Origin: CBDCUF01 sp965222525
Lineage (GTDB): Bacteria > Pseudomonadota > Alphaproteobacteria > Rickettsiales > UBA8987
Length of the DNA stretch: 64,000 nucleotides
Assembly: GCA_965222525.1 (NCBI GenBank)
Contig: OZ244955.1
Span: 558,001 to 622,000 of the forward strand
Direction: 5' to 3'
The notes under the pieces are model-generated. The model was not told the DNA's origin. It saw only the letters and a list, made by a program, of their open reading frames with translations, and made no database searches. Of the stretch, positions 44,451 to 52,940 are shown one piece after another; position 1 is the first letter of the stretch; each line of letters begins with the position of its first letter. The position numbers and the translations under genes were made by a program.

Positions 44451-44561
44451 ATTGTACAAAACAGAGACACCAAGTTATTCAGCGAAATATCATATAAAAT
44501 CCCGAAAGTCATGTTTTTATATATGGTATAGTTATTTGCATAGTAGCAAGATTGATATGGC

Positions 44562-45746
44562 CTAGACGTTCCTAGATAATTTCCTCTCTACTCTTCCAAG
44601 AAATCCATTTAGTGTTTGGTTTAACTCAGGTTCATCGAGCAGGAATGCATCATGTCCCTTGTCGGATTCAATCTCGACAAAGCTTACATCTGCCGCAACC
44701 CCGCTCAGGGCATGTACTATCTGCTTCATACCCTCGGTGGGGAACAGCCAGTCGCTGGAAAATGATATAATACAGCATGATACATCCGCACTGCGCCGGA
44801 ACGCATTATGCAGCTCGCCACCATAATCGGCGGCCAGGTCGAAATAATCCATCGCACGGGTGAGATACAGGTATGAATTGGGGTCAAACCGCTCGACAAA
44901 CGCCATGCCCTGATGACGCAGATAGCTTTCTATCTGGAAATCGGCATCAAACCCGTATGACACCCTGTCCCTGTCCTGCAATTCACGGCCGAATTTGCGA
45001 TGCAGCCCCTCCTTGGAGAGATAGGTTACATGCGCAGTCATCCGCGCTACCGAAAGCCCGCCGGACGGGAATTTACGCTCTTTTATGTAATTGCCTCCGC
45101 ACCATCCGGGGTCAGCCATAATCGCCTGCCTGCCTATCTCGTGGAAGGCGATATTCTGGGCGGTATGGCGGGGGGCAGTGGAAATCGGCACAGCCGAATG
45201 CAGCATCCCGGGATATGATGCCATCCATTCCAGCACCTGCATCCCGCCCATGGAACCGCCAATAACCGAGAACAACCTGTTAATCCCCAGATTTTCCAGC
45301 AGTAATTTATGCACCCTGACCGTGTCCCTTATAGTGAATACGGGAAAATCCAGGTTATATGGCTGGCCGTTCTTGTCAGCGGATTTTGGCCCATATGACC
45401 CCATACATCCGCCCAGGCTATTAGGACATATGATGAAATACTTATCGGTATCAATTGTCTTGCCCTTGCCAACCGCATTCTCCCACCATCCGGGCTTGCC
45501 GGTTACAGGATGTTTGCCGATAAGATACTGGTCGGCAGTCAGCCCGTGGCATACAAGGATTGCATTGGATTTATCGGCATTAAGCCGGCCATAGGTCTGG
45601 AATGCAACCGGAAAGGAAGATATCTCCGCCCCGTTTTCCAGTTGCAGGGGCGTATCCTGTGCCAATGTGACAATATCACCGACCTCTACTTCACGATAAT
45701 CCGCTCCAAACAACGATTTTACCCTATTTTCACTTTTTTCTGTCAT
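44562..45746 (-). CDS. metX: Homoserine O-acetyltransferase (MetX)
   Basis: A 394-residue alpha/beta hydrolase. NSLGGCMGSYGPKS and the nucleophile elbow GGSMGGMQVLEW (catalytic Ser) identify the MetX family; the Asp and His lie in the C-terminal third (SDWLFPTEGM, ESDKGHDAFLLDEP). It acetylates or succinylates homoserine for methionine synthesis. In alphaproteobacteria metX is often followed by metW; it is not here. Transcribed divergently from the double-HTH gene. Confidence 0.94.
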   Translation of the reverse strand: MTEKSENRVKSLFGADYREVEVGDIVTLAQDTPLQLENGAEISSFPVAFQTYGRLNADKSNAILVCHGLTADQYLIGKHPVTGKPGWWENAVGKGKTIDTDKYFIICPNSLGGCMGSYGPKSADKNGQPYNLDFPVFTIRDTVRVHKLLLENLGINRLFSVIGGSMGGMQVLEWMASYPGMLHSAVPISTAPRHTAQNIAFHEIGRQAIMADPGWCGGNYIKERKFPSGGLSVARMTAHVTYLSKEGLHRKFGRELQDRDRVSYGFDADFQIESYLRHQGMAFVERFDPNSYLYLTRAMDYFDLAADYGGELHNAFRRSADVSCCIISFSSDWLFPTEGMKQIVHALSGVAADVSFVEIESDKGHDAFLLDEPELNQTLNGFLGRVERKLSRNV

Positions 45747-45867
45747 TTTTTAATTTTTCCTGAATAGTTTAATATTCCTGTAACATTTCTCCGGTATAGT
45801 GTTTTTTATGAAGGCGCCAGGCCTGTTTAACCGTTTTTTGTAAAAAAGTAAAACAGATAGGAGAATT

Positions 45868-46941
45868 ATGGATTTAACAGATGAAATAAGGAAGGATTTG
45901 ATCCGTGGGCTTAACCGTATATATCGACAGGAAAAAGTGAAGGCTTTACCGATTGCCACTCCTCTTGGGCAAGTACTGCAAATTATAGGCAAGAATATTA
46001 TCCTCCAGAATAATTGGCAAGGTTCTTCAATAGAAAAATCACAAGAGTTAGGAAAGGCTCTGGCAAGACAGGAAGAGCGTCACATTAAACATGGCAACGG
46101 CTCTGCTTACAGCCATATTACTATGCAGAGCTGGGAATATGGCAAAAAATCCCCGAAAATATCTACCTTGGTTGCATATTCTGAATTGAGCGGTATAGCT
46201 GTAGACAGCCCATCTGTAACAAAAGCCCAAAATCAGCAGCAGGGGCTTGAATCAGAGTTGTACAGCAGAACACAAAATGCTCAATCCCTAGGAGAGTTTA
46301 TCAGATCTTACCGGAATTACAGAAAAATGTCTCCAAGGGCATTTATGGATGCGGTTGACGCTGAAATGTTTCCCGACCGTCATAGATATTATAAACATAT
46401 GATTATAGAGGGCAATAGCCTCAAAAGTGGTTCTCCAAAGAAGAAAACTTTATTCAAATGGGAAAATGATGAGCCTGCTATCGGCTATAAACATAATCTC
46501 CTGAGGGCAGCTCCTCTGCAGGCAATCGTAAAGGTACTACAACTTAACGATGCGGAAAAAGTCGAAATGTTTGACCATGCCAAGAATCTTGCCATAAAGA
46601 CAAGAGGCTGGGATTATGCAAGGGATTTAATGGAAAAACTGGGGGCTGTAGGTTTTCCGGAACAGTCTGTTTCCGGGCAGGAAGTCCCTGAAATCAAGGT
46701 AAAAGAGAAAAAAGATAAAGAGGTGCAAAAAACTCGTAAAAAACCCGCAGTAACGGAGACTTCCGAACCCTCCGAACCTTCGGAAAAACCACCTGCAGCA
46801 AAAAGGACAAAAACCGGCTACCGCCCGGAAAATGACGGATATTTCACCAAAAGGGAATCCTCCTCCCGCAGGGGAGCCGCAAAAAACTGGCGGGACCAGA
46901 CACGGGATTCAGGCGAATTCCCCGGCCGCGACCGAGTATGA
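45868..46941 (+). CDS. Protein with two degenerate XRE-like HTH regions and a basic tail
   Basis: A 357-residue protein, start ATG 45868 with AGGAG 4 nt upstream. Two separate regions look like XRE domains: about 30-110, with SHITMQSWEYGKKSPKISTL as recognition part, and about 145-235, with KKTLFKWENDEPAIGYKHNL as the equivalent. Each has an insertion before its recognition helix. Residues 275-357 are low complexity and basic (KEKKDKEVQKTRKKPA, SEPSEPSEKPPAAKR). I recognise no named family; it probably binds DNA. Codon use looks normal. Confidence 0.6.
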   Translation: MDLTDEIRKDLIRGLNRIYRQEKVKALPIATPLGQVLQIIGKNIILQNNWQGSSIEKSQELGKALARQEERHIKHGNGSAYSHITMQSWEYGKKSPKISTLVAYSELSGIAVDSPSVTKAQNQQQGLESELYSRTQNAQSLGEFIRSYRNYRKMSPRAFMDAVDAEMFPDRHRYYKHMIIEGNSLKSGSPKKKTLFKWENDEPAIGYKHNLLRAAPLQAIVKVLQLNDAEKVEMFDHAKNLAIKTRGWDYARDLMEKLGAVGFPEQSVSGQEVPEIKVKEKKDKEVQKTRKKPAVTETSEPSEPSEKPPAAKRTKTGYRPENDGYFTKRESSSRRGAAKNWRDQTRDSGEFPGRDRV

Positions 46942-47243
46942 CCAAACAATTCCACTCGCTTTGCAGCATAGTTCCAGCGCTATAAAGGCTCGGCAAGAAT
47001 TTCCGGTCTGATTGCCGGGACTACGGAAAATAGAAGCTATGTCTGGCCACTCTGCCGCTAAATTATCCCTATATATCAGCGCGTTGTGCCGCCTGCGAGT
47101 TTGGCACGGTTCCCGCTTGTTAAGTCATGGTCGGCAGGGTTATCTGCGGCTATATGAATAAACAATAAGGGGTTTTTGGTCGAACAATGAATTTATGGTG
47201 GTTTTCCGCCAGATTCCAGACTCTAGCCACTAGCCACTGATAT
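46942..47243 (+). promoter_or_regulatory. Upstream region of the flagellar genes
   Basis: 302 bp without a gene. It contains the sigma-54-like promoter at 47101-47117, a CGGCAA/TTGCCG inverted pair near 46992-47019 that could be an activator site about 100 bp upstream, and CTAGCCAC word repeats (about 47222-47239) just before the fliK ATG, similar to the centres of elements A1 and A3. Confidence 0.5.
47101..47117 (+). promoter_or_regulatory. Sigma-54-type promoter for fliK-flgD-flgE
   Basis: TTGGCACGGTTCCCGCT has GG and GC separated by exactly 10 bases and the full TGGCAC of the -24 element; the -12 side reads CCCGC rather than TTGC. It lies about 125 bp upstream of the fliK ATG. Hook-stage flagellar genes of Caulobacter are controlled by sigma-54 with FlbD. 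Confidence 0.6.
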
Positions 47244-48662
47244 ATGAATCAACTTGCTACATTACTGACACAACTTCCGTCGAGTGCGGTTCCCGCAGGG
47301 TTGCAGGGGCAATTACAGGCTGATGCCATACAGGGTGGCAGTATCGGCGGTGATCTGGCTGGAAGGCTGGGTGTATCCGGCCAGACTGGTACATTCCAGT
47401 CGGTTCTGTCGAATATAGGAGCGCCGGTATCTCCGGAATTATTACAGTTTATAAATAGCCAGGCAGGGCAGAACGTTCCGGCAGAAATTTCCGACCTGTT
47501 GCAGGCTGCGGCTGGCACAGCAGCACCGGCATTATTGCAGAATGGTCAGGCACCTTTGCTTCCGGGTGGTAATCCGTTTTCACAGATTCCGGGAGCTACA
47601 GGGCAAAATAATCCCGTTTCCCCTAATACGGCACTAATACAAAATACTGTACAGGATACAAATATTGGGCAGAGCGGTTTGCAAAACCAGCAGAATGCAC
47701 AGCAGCCGGCACAAAATACTACCAATCCTCAATTGAATATCCCACAGGGTGATACACAGAATATAGCCTCGCAGGATGCAACCAAGGCACAAGCTGCACA
47801 AACAGCTAATACGGTACAAAACCCGCAATCCGATGCGGTAGCGAAATTAAATCAGGCTATAGATAAAATAGCCGGTCAGCTACAAAGCCAGGTCAAGCAG
47901 CCGCAGGAAAAACCCGGACAGGACAAGGCGCATAACAAGCTGGCGGAGATAGCCAAACAGGCAATAACTTCCAGGGCCGCCGAGGATATAAGTACCGGAA
48001 CACAGTTACAATATGGTGCGAAGGGCGGGAATAATATCAATGCGCTGCAATCTCCGGTAGCGCCTGCTAATAACGTAATGCTGCAGGGTGGTAATGTTGG
48101 TGGTGTAGAGGCAGCCGCCCCGCAGCCGACCACAGACCAGCCGCAAATGCAACTCACTGTGCAAGGGCTGGAGCAAAAGGTCGGCGAGACTGCAAAACCT
48201 GTACAATATACTGCGCAGGGGCAGACTACAGGACATCAGTCCCCTGCCGAGCAGGTTAGTGTTAAGATTGCGAATGCACTGCAGAATGGGGACAGCAAAA
48301 TCAGCATACAGCTTGAGCCGGTGGCTCTGGGCAAGGTTGAGGTGCGGATTGACATGCCGCATGACGGCAAGGCGCAGGTGATTGTGTTAGCGGAGAAGAT
48401 GGAAACTCTGGACTCGCTGCAGAAGGATGCACGCTCGCTGGAGCGGGCATTACAGGATGCGGGGCTGAAGACCGGTTCGGACAGTCTGAATTTCGGACTG
48501 AAACAGGGGCAGCAATTCGCCGGACAGCAGGGAAACAAGGCATATCAGCAGGCCAATAATATCGGCGATGCTGATAATGACAATATGATGGAAGTCGCAA
48601 ATCCGGGTCAGGGAGAGGCTAAGTCTTATCGGATAGATAAGGTTGTGGATATTAAAGTATAA
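47244..48662 (+). CDS. fliK: Flagellar hook-length control protein
   Basis: A 472-residue protein. The first 340 residues are low complexity, rich in Gln, Asn, Ala and Thr, as in FliK rulers. The C-terminal Flg_hook domain (about 345-440) has ISIQLEPVALGKVEVRIDMP and QVIVLAEKMETLDSLQKDAR, SLERALQDAGL. FliK is secreted, measures the hook and switches export specificity. It is followed by flgD and flgE across repeat A3, on whose first bases its TAA stop lies. Confidence 0.9.
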   Translation: MNQLATLLTQLPSSAVPAGLQGQLQADAIQGGSIGGDLAGRLGVSGQTGTFQSVLSNIGAPVSPELLQFINSQAGQNVPAEISDLLQAAAGTAAPALLQNGQAPLLPGGNPFSQIPGATGQNNPVSPNTALIQNTVQDTNIGQSGLQNQQNAQQPAQNTTNPQLNIPQGDTQNIASQDATKAQAAQTANTVQNPQSDAVAKLNQAIDKIAGQLQSQVKQPQEKPGQDKAHNKLAEIAKQAITSRAAEDISTGTQLQYGAKGGNNINALQSPVAPANNVMLQGGNVGGVEAAAPQPTTDQPQMQLTVQGLEQKVGETAKPVQYTAQGQTTGHQSPAEQVSVKIANALQNGDSKISIQLEPVALGKVEVRIDMPHDGKAQVIVLAEKMETLDSLQKDARSLERALQDAGLKTGSDSLNFGLKQGQQFAGQQGNKAYQQANNIGDADNDNMMEVANPGQGEAKSYRIDKVVDIKV

Positions 48663-48835
48663 ACCCCTCCCGCTTGCGGGAGGGGCAAGAAATCTGAGCA
48701 GCTTGTCTGCCAGATTTCTGGGGAGGGAATGGTGAGGTAGTGGCTATTAGTTATTAGCTGTTGGTATTCCCCCACCAGAAATCCTAAGGATTGAAAATCC
48801 TTGGATTTCTTGCCTCCCCCGCAAGCGGGGGAGGT
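48661..48835. repeat. Palindromic element A3 (family A)
   Basis: A 175 bp third copy, with left apex GCAG-CTTGT-CTGC (48698-48710) as in A2 and a short TGGCTATTAG centre as in A1. It begins on the fliK stop codon. It ends GGGGGAGG 25 bp before the flgD ATG; there a second ribosome site (AAGGAG) is also present. Confidence 0.9.
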
Positions 48836-48859
48836 TTGGAACAAAAGGAGAGAGAGCTT

Positions 48860-49522
48860 ATGGAAGTAGGAGCATTACAAAACCTGGCGAAGACGCCGAG
48901 TGCCGATACGGCGCTGAGTAATTTTGCCGAGGATTTTGATGATTTCCTGCAATTGCTGGTAGCGCAGTTGCAGAATCAGGATCCGACCTCGCCGCTGGAA
49001 ACCAATGAGTTTACCGCACAGATAGTTTCCTTCACCGGTGTCGAGCAGGAGATAAATACCAATAAAAAACTGGAGGCGCTGATTGAGTTACAGCTAGGTA
49101 ACCAGACCAGTAATCTGGTGTCATTTGTTGGCAAGGAGGTTGAAGTTGCTGGTAATTCGGTTGTACTCGAGAGCGAGGGCAATGTCAGTCTTGCCTATAA
49201 TCTGGATGAGCCGGCCGAGAAGGTTTTTGTTACTATCCGTGACCTGCAGGGCAATGTGGTGTTCAATGGTGATGGTACCAATAATGCCGGTCGCAATAAT
49301 CTGCAATGGGACGGAAAGGGCGTGAATGGAGAGCGTCTGCCTGTCGGGTTGTATGATGTACGGATTACCAAAGAGGATGCGAGCGGTGCGCTTACCGAAC
49401 AACCTTTATTTGTGAAGGGGCGTGTTGTCGGCGTCAATCTCGATGGCGAACAGCCCAGGCTTATTGTTAACGGCGAAGAGATACCCCTGAGCGAGGTAAA
49501 ATTCGTCGGGGAGGCAGTTTAA
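48860..49522 (+). CDS. flgD: Flagellar hook capping protein
   Basis: A 220-residue FlgD. The N-terminal signature is FLQLLVAQLQNQDPTSPLET, NEFTAQIVSFTGVEQEINTN, followed by a Tudor-like/Fn3 pair (about 95-200: VGKEVEVAGNSV, FNGDGTNNAGRNNLQWDGKG, RLPVGLYDVRIT). FlgD caps the growing hook and is later discarded. Start 48860 uses AAGGAGAGAGAGCTT; the frame begins at 48791 inside repeat A3. Part of the fliK-flgD-flgE cluster. Confidence 0.95.
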   Translation: MEVGALQNLAKTPSADTALSNFAEDFDDFLQLLVAQLQNQDPTSPLETNEFTAQIVSFTGVEQEINTNKKLEALIELQLGNQTSNLVSFVGKEVEVAGNSVVLESEGNVSLAYNLDEPAEKVFVTIRDLQGNVVFNGDGTNNAGRNNLQWDGKGVNGERLPVGLYDVRITKEDASGALTEQPLFVKGRVVGVNLDGEQPRLIVNGEEIPLSEVKFVGEAV

Positions 49523-49553
49523 CAGGAAATCAGGAGTGGAAGGTTTATACATA

Positions 49554-49777
49554 TGTCATTCCAGACGTTAGACGAGTAGAAAAATCTCTGATTTTTCGTC
49601 ATGAGTCTTACGATGTGGAATCCAGTGGGAGGATTATAGATGATAGATTATGGATGATGGAAGTTATTATCTTCCTATAACCTGTAACCTAAAACCTTCA
49701 ACCTTCTTCTGGATCCCACATAGCTTATTTTCTGACTGCATCAGAGATGCAGAGAAAATATAGCTTCTGGGATGACA
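49554..49777. repeat. Palindromic element C2 (family C) with nested words
   Basis: A 224 bp second copy of family C. Apices GAAAAATC-TCT-GATTTTTC (49579-49597) and CTGCATC-AGA-GATGCAG (49736-49752) both differ from C1 by matched changes on each side of the stem. Its centre is lengthened by TATAGATGATAG-type words (as in repeat F) and CCTGTAACC-type words. It fills much of the flgD-flgE gap. Confidence 0.9.
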
Positions 49778-49862
49778 CCGGACATAATTATATCCGGTGT
49801 CAATTCCTGCATTCCTGACTTCATATATTCTTAAATTCTATTTTTAACAAAAGGAGCATAAA

Positions 49863-52316
49863 ATGAGTTTAACAGGTTCACTATTTTCAGGAGTATCAGG
49901 TCTTTCAGCACAAGGTGTGGTGATGGGGGTGATTGGTGACAATATTGCCAATATCAGTACTGTCGGTTTTAAATCGGGTAATACTTCCTTTGCGTCGCTG
50001 GTTACCGGTGACAGTAATGCCGGTGGTGGCGGGTCCGGTGCGATTGCACGTAACCGTCTGCAGATTGACCAGCAGGGCTTGATTCAGGCCACCGGTATCA
50101 GCACCGATATTGCCATATCCGGACAGGGCTTCTTTGTGGTCAAAGATAACCCGAATATCGGGGAGGGTGATTACCTATATACAAGAGCCGGTTCGTTCCG
50201 TCAGGACGAGCGGGGGAACTTTGTCAATGCTTCAGGCTTCGTGCTACAGGCATGGCCGCTCGATAATGAAGGCCGGCTGCCTGGTGAAATCGGCAATCTG
50301 AACACGACATCCAGCCAGCTACTTGAAAGCCTGCAGAATGTGAATACCAGGGATATTTCCGGTCTGGCCTTTGCCACAACCAGTATAGCGCTGGGGCTTA
50401 ACCTTGATGCCGGTACTCCGGTACTGGCCGGTGCCGGTGATACGGTAAAGCCGATTTCCGCAGTTAATGACGGGGTTGCCTCCGATGATGTTCTGGCGCA
50501 GGTGGCAGGACAGATTGAAAACGGAGATATACTCGATATTACACTTGGTAACGGCACAGTACTCAACTTCGATTATGGCGGTTTTTCCGAAGGATATGAT
50601 ATTACTGAATATAATATCTTCGGAGCGGCCACTACCGCGCAGAGATTTGCGGTTGATGCAACTGCCGGACCTAACCACTTGGAAGAGGGCGACCAGTTTA
50701 CTATAACCACTTCCTCTGCCGGTACGGTGACATTTACTTACCGTGAATTTTCGCCCAATGCTGATCTGGGTAACTTCAATAGTCTGGATACATTGGCGCA
50801 GGCGATAGATGCAGTACCGGCTCTGACTGCCCGTACTGCCGGTAACAAGCTTTACGTAGCACCGGTAGATGCAAGGGAGGCAATGAGTTTCGCCGATGTG
50901 GGCACTGCCACGATAATTGCGCAGGACAGCATATTCCAGACCGGCAATCAGCAGCAGAGTGTCGACCCGACCGTTACTGCCATATATGGGGCGAGTGATA
51001 CTACCAGCGTTTTAACCGGTCTGACCGATGGGGATAACTTTACTATCACCACGGCTACTCTGGGTGCTAATACCTTTACTTTTGATTCAACTCCGGTAGC
51101 GCCGCAATGGAGTACGCTTACCGAGCTGGCAACACAAATAGAAGCAGTAACCGGACTTAATGCCAAGATATCCGATGGAGCGCTGTTAATATCCTCGGAA
51201 GTTCCGGGCGATGCCGTCACCCTTGCCGATGGCACGCAGGGTACCATCATATCCGGCGGTGGATTCGGCTTTACCGCTACAGATACCAGGGTTACGGTAA
51301 CTTCCACCAACCGGTTTAATACTCTCGGGGGACTTGCCACCCTGGTAAATGAACAATCTACTGTCAGCGCATCCGTAGAAAGTGCTGCCAATGATTCATC
51401 GGTCACTATTACAGTGGATGATCCGCTGGAAACCATACAGTTCAGTGACGGTGGCGGTGCAGGCGGTAATCTGCTTACCGAATTCGGTCTGGCATCAACG
51501 GTGTTCAATCCGGTATATGATGCAGCCGGACAGAATGGTGACAATATGGCGTCCGGTAATATTGCCCCGGCATTCTCAAGGAATATACGGGTGTTCGACT
51601 CACTTGGTACCGGGCATGATTTACGGGTAAGCTTTGCCAAGGCTGCGGATAATGAATGGCTTGTGGAGGTATTCGCCGCCAACCCGGCCGAGATTATAAC
51701 CACCGCACCTGACGGTCAGATAGCCACCGGAACGATATTGTTCAATGGTGACGGCTCATTGCGTAATGTGAGTACGTCGCTGTCACAGCCGATTCAGGTA
51801 GTATGGTCCAACCAGGCGCTGGCCAGTACAGTATCGCTTGATCTGGGTACTGCGGGAAGCCCGGCCGGTACGGTGGGTGCAACCCAGATAGGTCTGACCG
51901 ACGGTCTGAGCCAGTTTAACGGGCCGTTTAACGTACAGTTCGCCGACCAGAACGGTGCCGGCTCCGGCCTGCTGAGTTCGCTTGAAATCGACGAGGAAGG
52001 CTTTGTGATAGCCAATTTCAGTAACGGACAGTCACGTAACGTGTTCAAGATTCCATTGGCTTCATTCCCTAACGCTAATGGCCTGACTCCAAAAGCCGGT
52101 AATGTATTTTCATCCTCGGATGCCTCCGGTGAATTCAGCCTGAACCAGTCCGGTGCTTCGGGAGTCGGTGTGGTATCGGTGTCAGCGCTTGAAGGAGCCA
52201 ATGTTGAACTGGCCGATGAGCTTACCAAGATGATTGTCGCCCAGCGTGCTTTCCAGGCCAACACCAAAATCATCACTACCGCCGATGAACTCCTGGAAGA
52301 GCTGAACAGGATTTAG
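49863..52316 (+). CDS. flgE: Flagellar hook protein FlgE
   Basis: An 817-residue hook protein, longer than the ~400 residues of enteric FlgE. N-terminal flagellar-rod signature SLFSGVSGLSAQGVVMGVIG, DNIANISTVGFKSGNTSF, then ISGQGFFVV; the C-terminus ANVELADELTKMIVAQRAFQ, ANTKIITTADELLEELNRI forms the coiled coil with it. The expanded middle (about 130-650) has repeated beta domains (two copies of a DGDNFTITT-like motif, at about 275 and 385). AAGGAG precedes the ATG. Large hook proteins occur in other alphaproteobacteria. Confidence 0.93.
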   Translation: MSLTGSLFSGVSGLSAQGVVMGVIGDNIANISTVGFKSGNTSFASLVTGDSNAGGGGSGAIARNRLQIDQQGLIQATGISTDIAISGQGFFVVKDNPNIGEGDYLYTRAGSFRQDERGNFVNASGFVLQAWPLDNEGRLPGEIGNLNTTSSQLLESLQNVNTRDISGLAFATTSIALGLNLDAGTPVLAGAGDTVKPISAVNDGVASDDVLAQVAGQIENGDILDITLGNGTVLNFDYGGFSEGYDITEYNIFGAATTAQRFAVDATAGPNHLEEGDQFTITTSSAGTVTFTYREFSPNADLGNFNSLDTLAQAIDAVPALTARTAGNKLYVAPVDAREAMSFADVGTATIIAQDSIFQTGNQQQSVDPTVTAIYGASDTTSVLTGLTDGDNFTITTATLGANTFTFDSTPVAPQWSTLTELATQIEAVTGLNAKISDGALLISSEVPGDAVTLADGTQGTIISGGGFGFTATDTRVTVTSTNRFNTLGGLATLVNEQSTVSASVESAANDSSVTITVDDPLETIQFSDGGGAGGNLLTEFGLASTVFNPVYDAAGQNGDNMASGNIAPAFSRNIRVFDSLGTGHDLRVSFAKAADNEWLVEVFAANPAEIITTAPDGQIATGTILFNGDGSLRNVSTSLSQPIQVVWSNQALASTVSLDLGTAGSPAGTVGATQIGLTDGLSQFNGPFNVQFADQNGAGSGLLSSLEIDEEGFVIANFSNGQSRNVFKIPLASFPNANGLTPKAGNVFSSSDASGEFSLNQSGASGVGVVSVSALEGANVELADELTKMIVAQRAFQANTKIITTADELLEELNRI

Positions 52317-52422
52317 AGGAAATTAATTTGAAAGCTATAGAATTTCTCTACAAACGTTTTATTGCTGAGAGTTTTATAAATGATTCTTGCATTATCCGGC
52401 TGTAGAATTATAATTTTACGAT

Positions 52423-52848
52423 ATGGGTGGTATAAGGCAATGTTACACAATATATATGGCACCATTGCTGGTGTTGGTACTGGTCTTTAATAGTCTTGCC
52501 CCTCTGCTTGCTATGCCCGAGAGCGGGCCTTCTTCTGATGTTGTAGGTATTGAAGAACTGTTCAGTGACAGGATCCTGATTTGTACGGCAAGCGGGTTTA
52601 GATATATCAGCATTGAGGATTATGAAAAAGGGGAATTTCCTGATAATCATAATCCGCAGATACATTGCCCGTTATGTATTATAAGCCTGTACAAGCTGGA
52701 TAATTTTATTCCTGATGTTACTGCCGTAAAATTATCATATTCTGTTTCCGGACAGTCATATTACCGGGATGTTACTCAGGGTTATACCTGCACTCACAGG
52801 ATATGTAATACAAACCCCCGGGCTCCTCCCTCTATTCCTTTGACCTGA
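52423..52848 (+). CDS. DUF2946-like membrane protein with CxxC
   Basis: A 141-residue protein with one N-terminal hydrophobic segment (about residues 10-30, MAPLLVLVLVFNSLAPLLA) and HCPLCIISLYK near residue 85, with further cysteines at ICTAS and CTHRIC. This arrangement (ICTA, then a middle HCPLC) resembles DUF2946, small periplasmic or membrane proteins often next to copper-handling or TonB genes. No Shine-Dalgarno is clear at ATG 52423; an internal ATG at about 52456 is possible. The outer-membrane protein gene follows 92 bp later. Confidence 0.65.
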   Translation: MGGIRQCYTIYMAPLLVLVLVFNSLAPLLAMPESGPSSDVVGIEELFSDRILICTASGFRYISIEDYEKGEFPDNHNPQIHCPLCIISLYKLDNFIPDVTAVKLSYSVSGQSYYRDVTQGYTCTHRICNTNPRAPPSIPLT

Positions 52849-52861
52849 ATTACCTATTTTC

Positions 52862-52910
52862 CGCACAGTGATTATCCATGCGCAAGTTATTGCGGGTGGA
52901 TGGATGTGCG
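52862..52910. other. Hairpin between the DUF2946-like gene and the outer-membrane protein gene
   Basis: CGCACA, ATCCAT and CGCA pair with TGCG, GTGGAT and TGTGCG around an AGTTA loop, an interrupted stem of about 49 bp. It could be an attenuator, processing site or part of a terminator; no T-tract follows. Confidence 0.45.
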
Positions 52911-52940
52911 TATGATAATATAACCTGAAGGAATAACATT

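Noticed and set aside
772..49777. CRISPR array made of the palindromic repeats
   Set aside because: The copies are kilobases apart, have no regular spacers and no cas genes are present.
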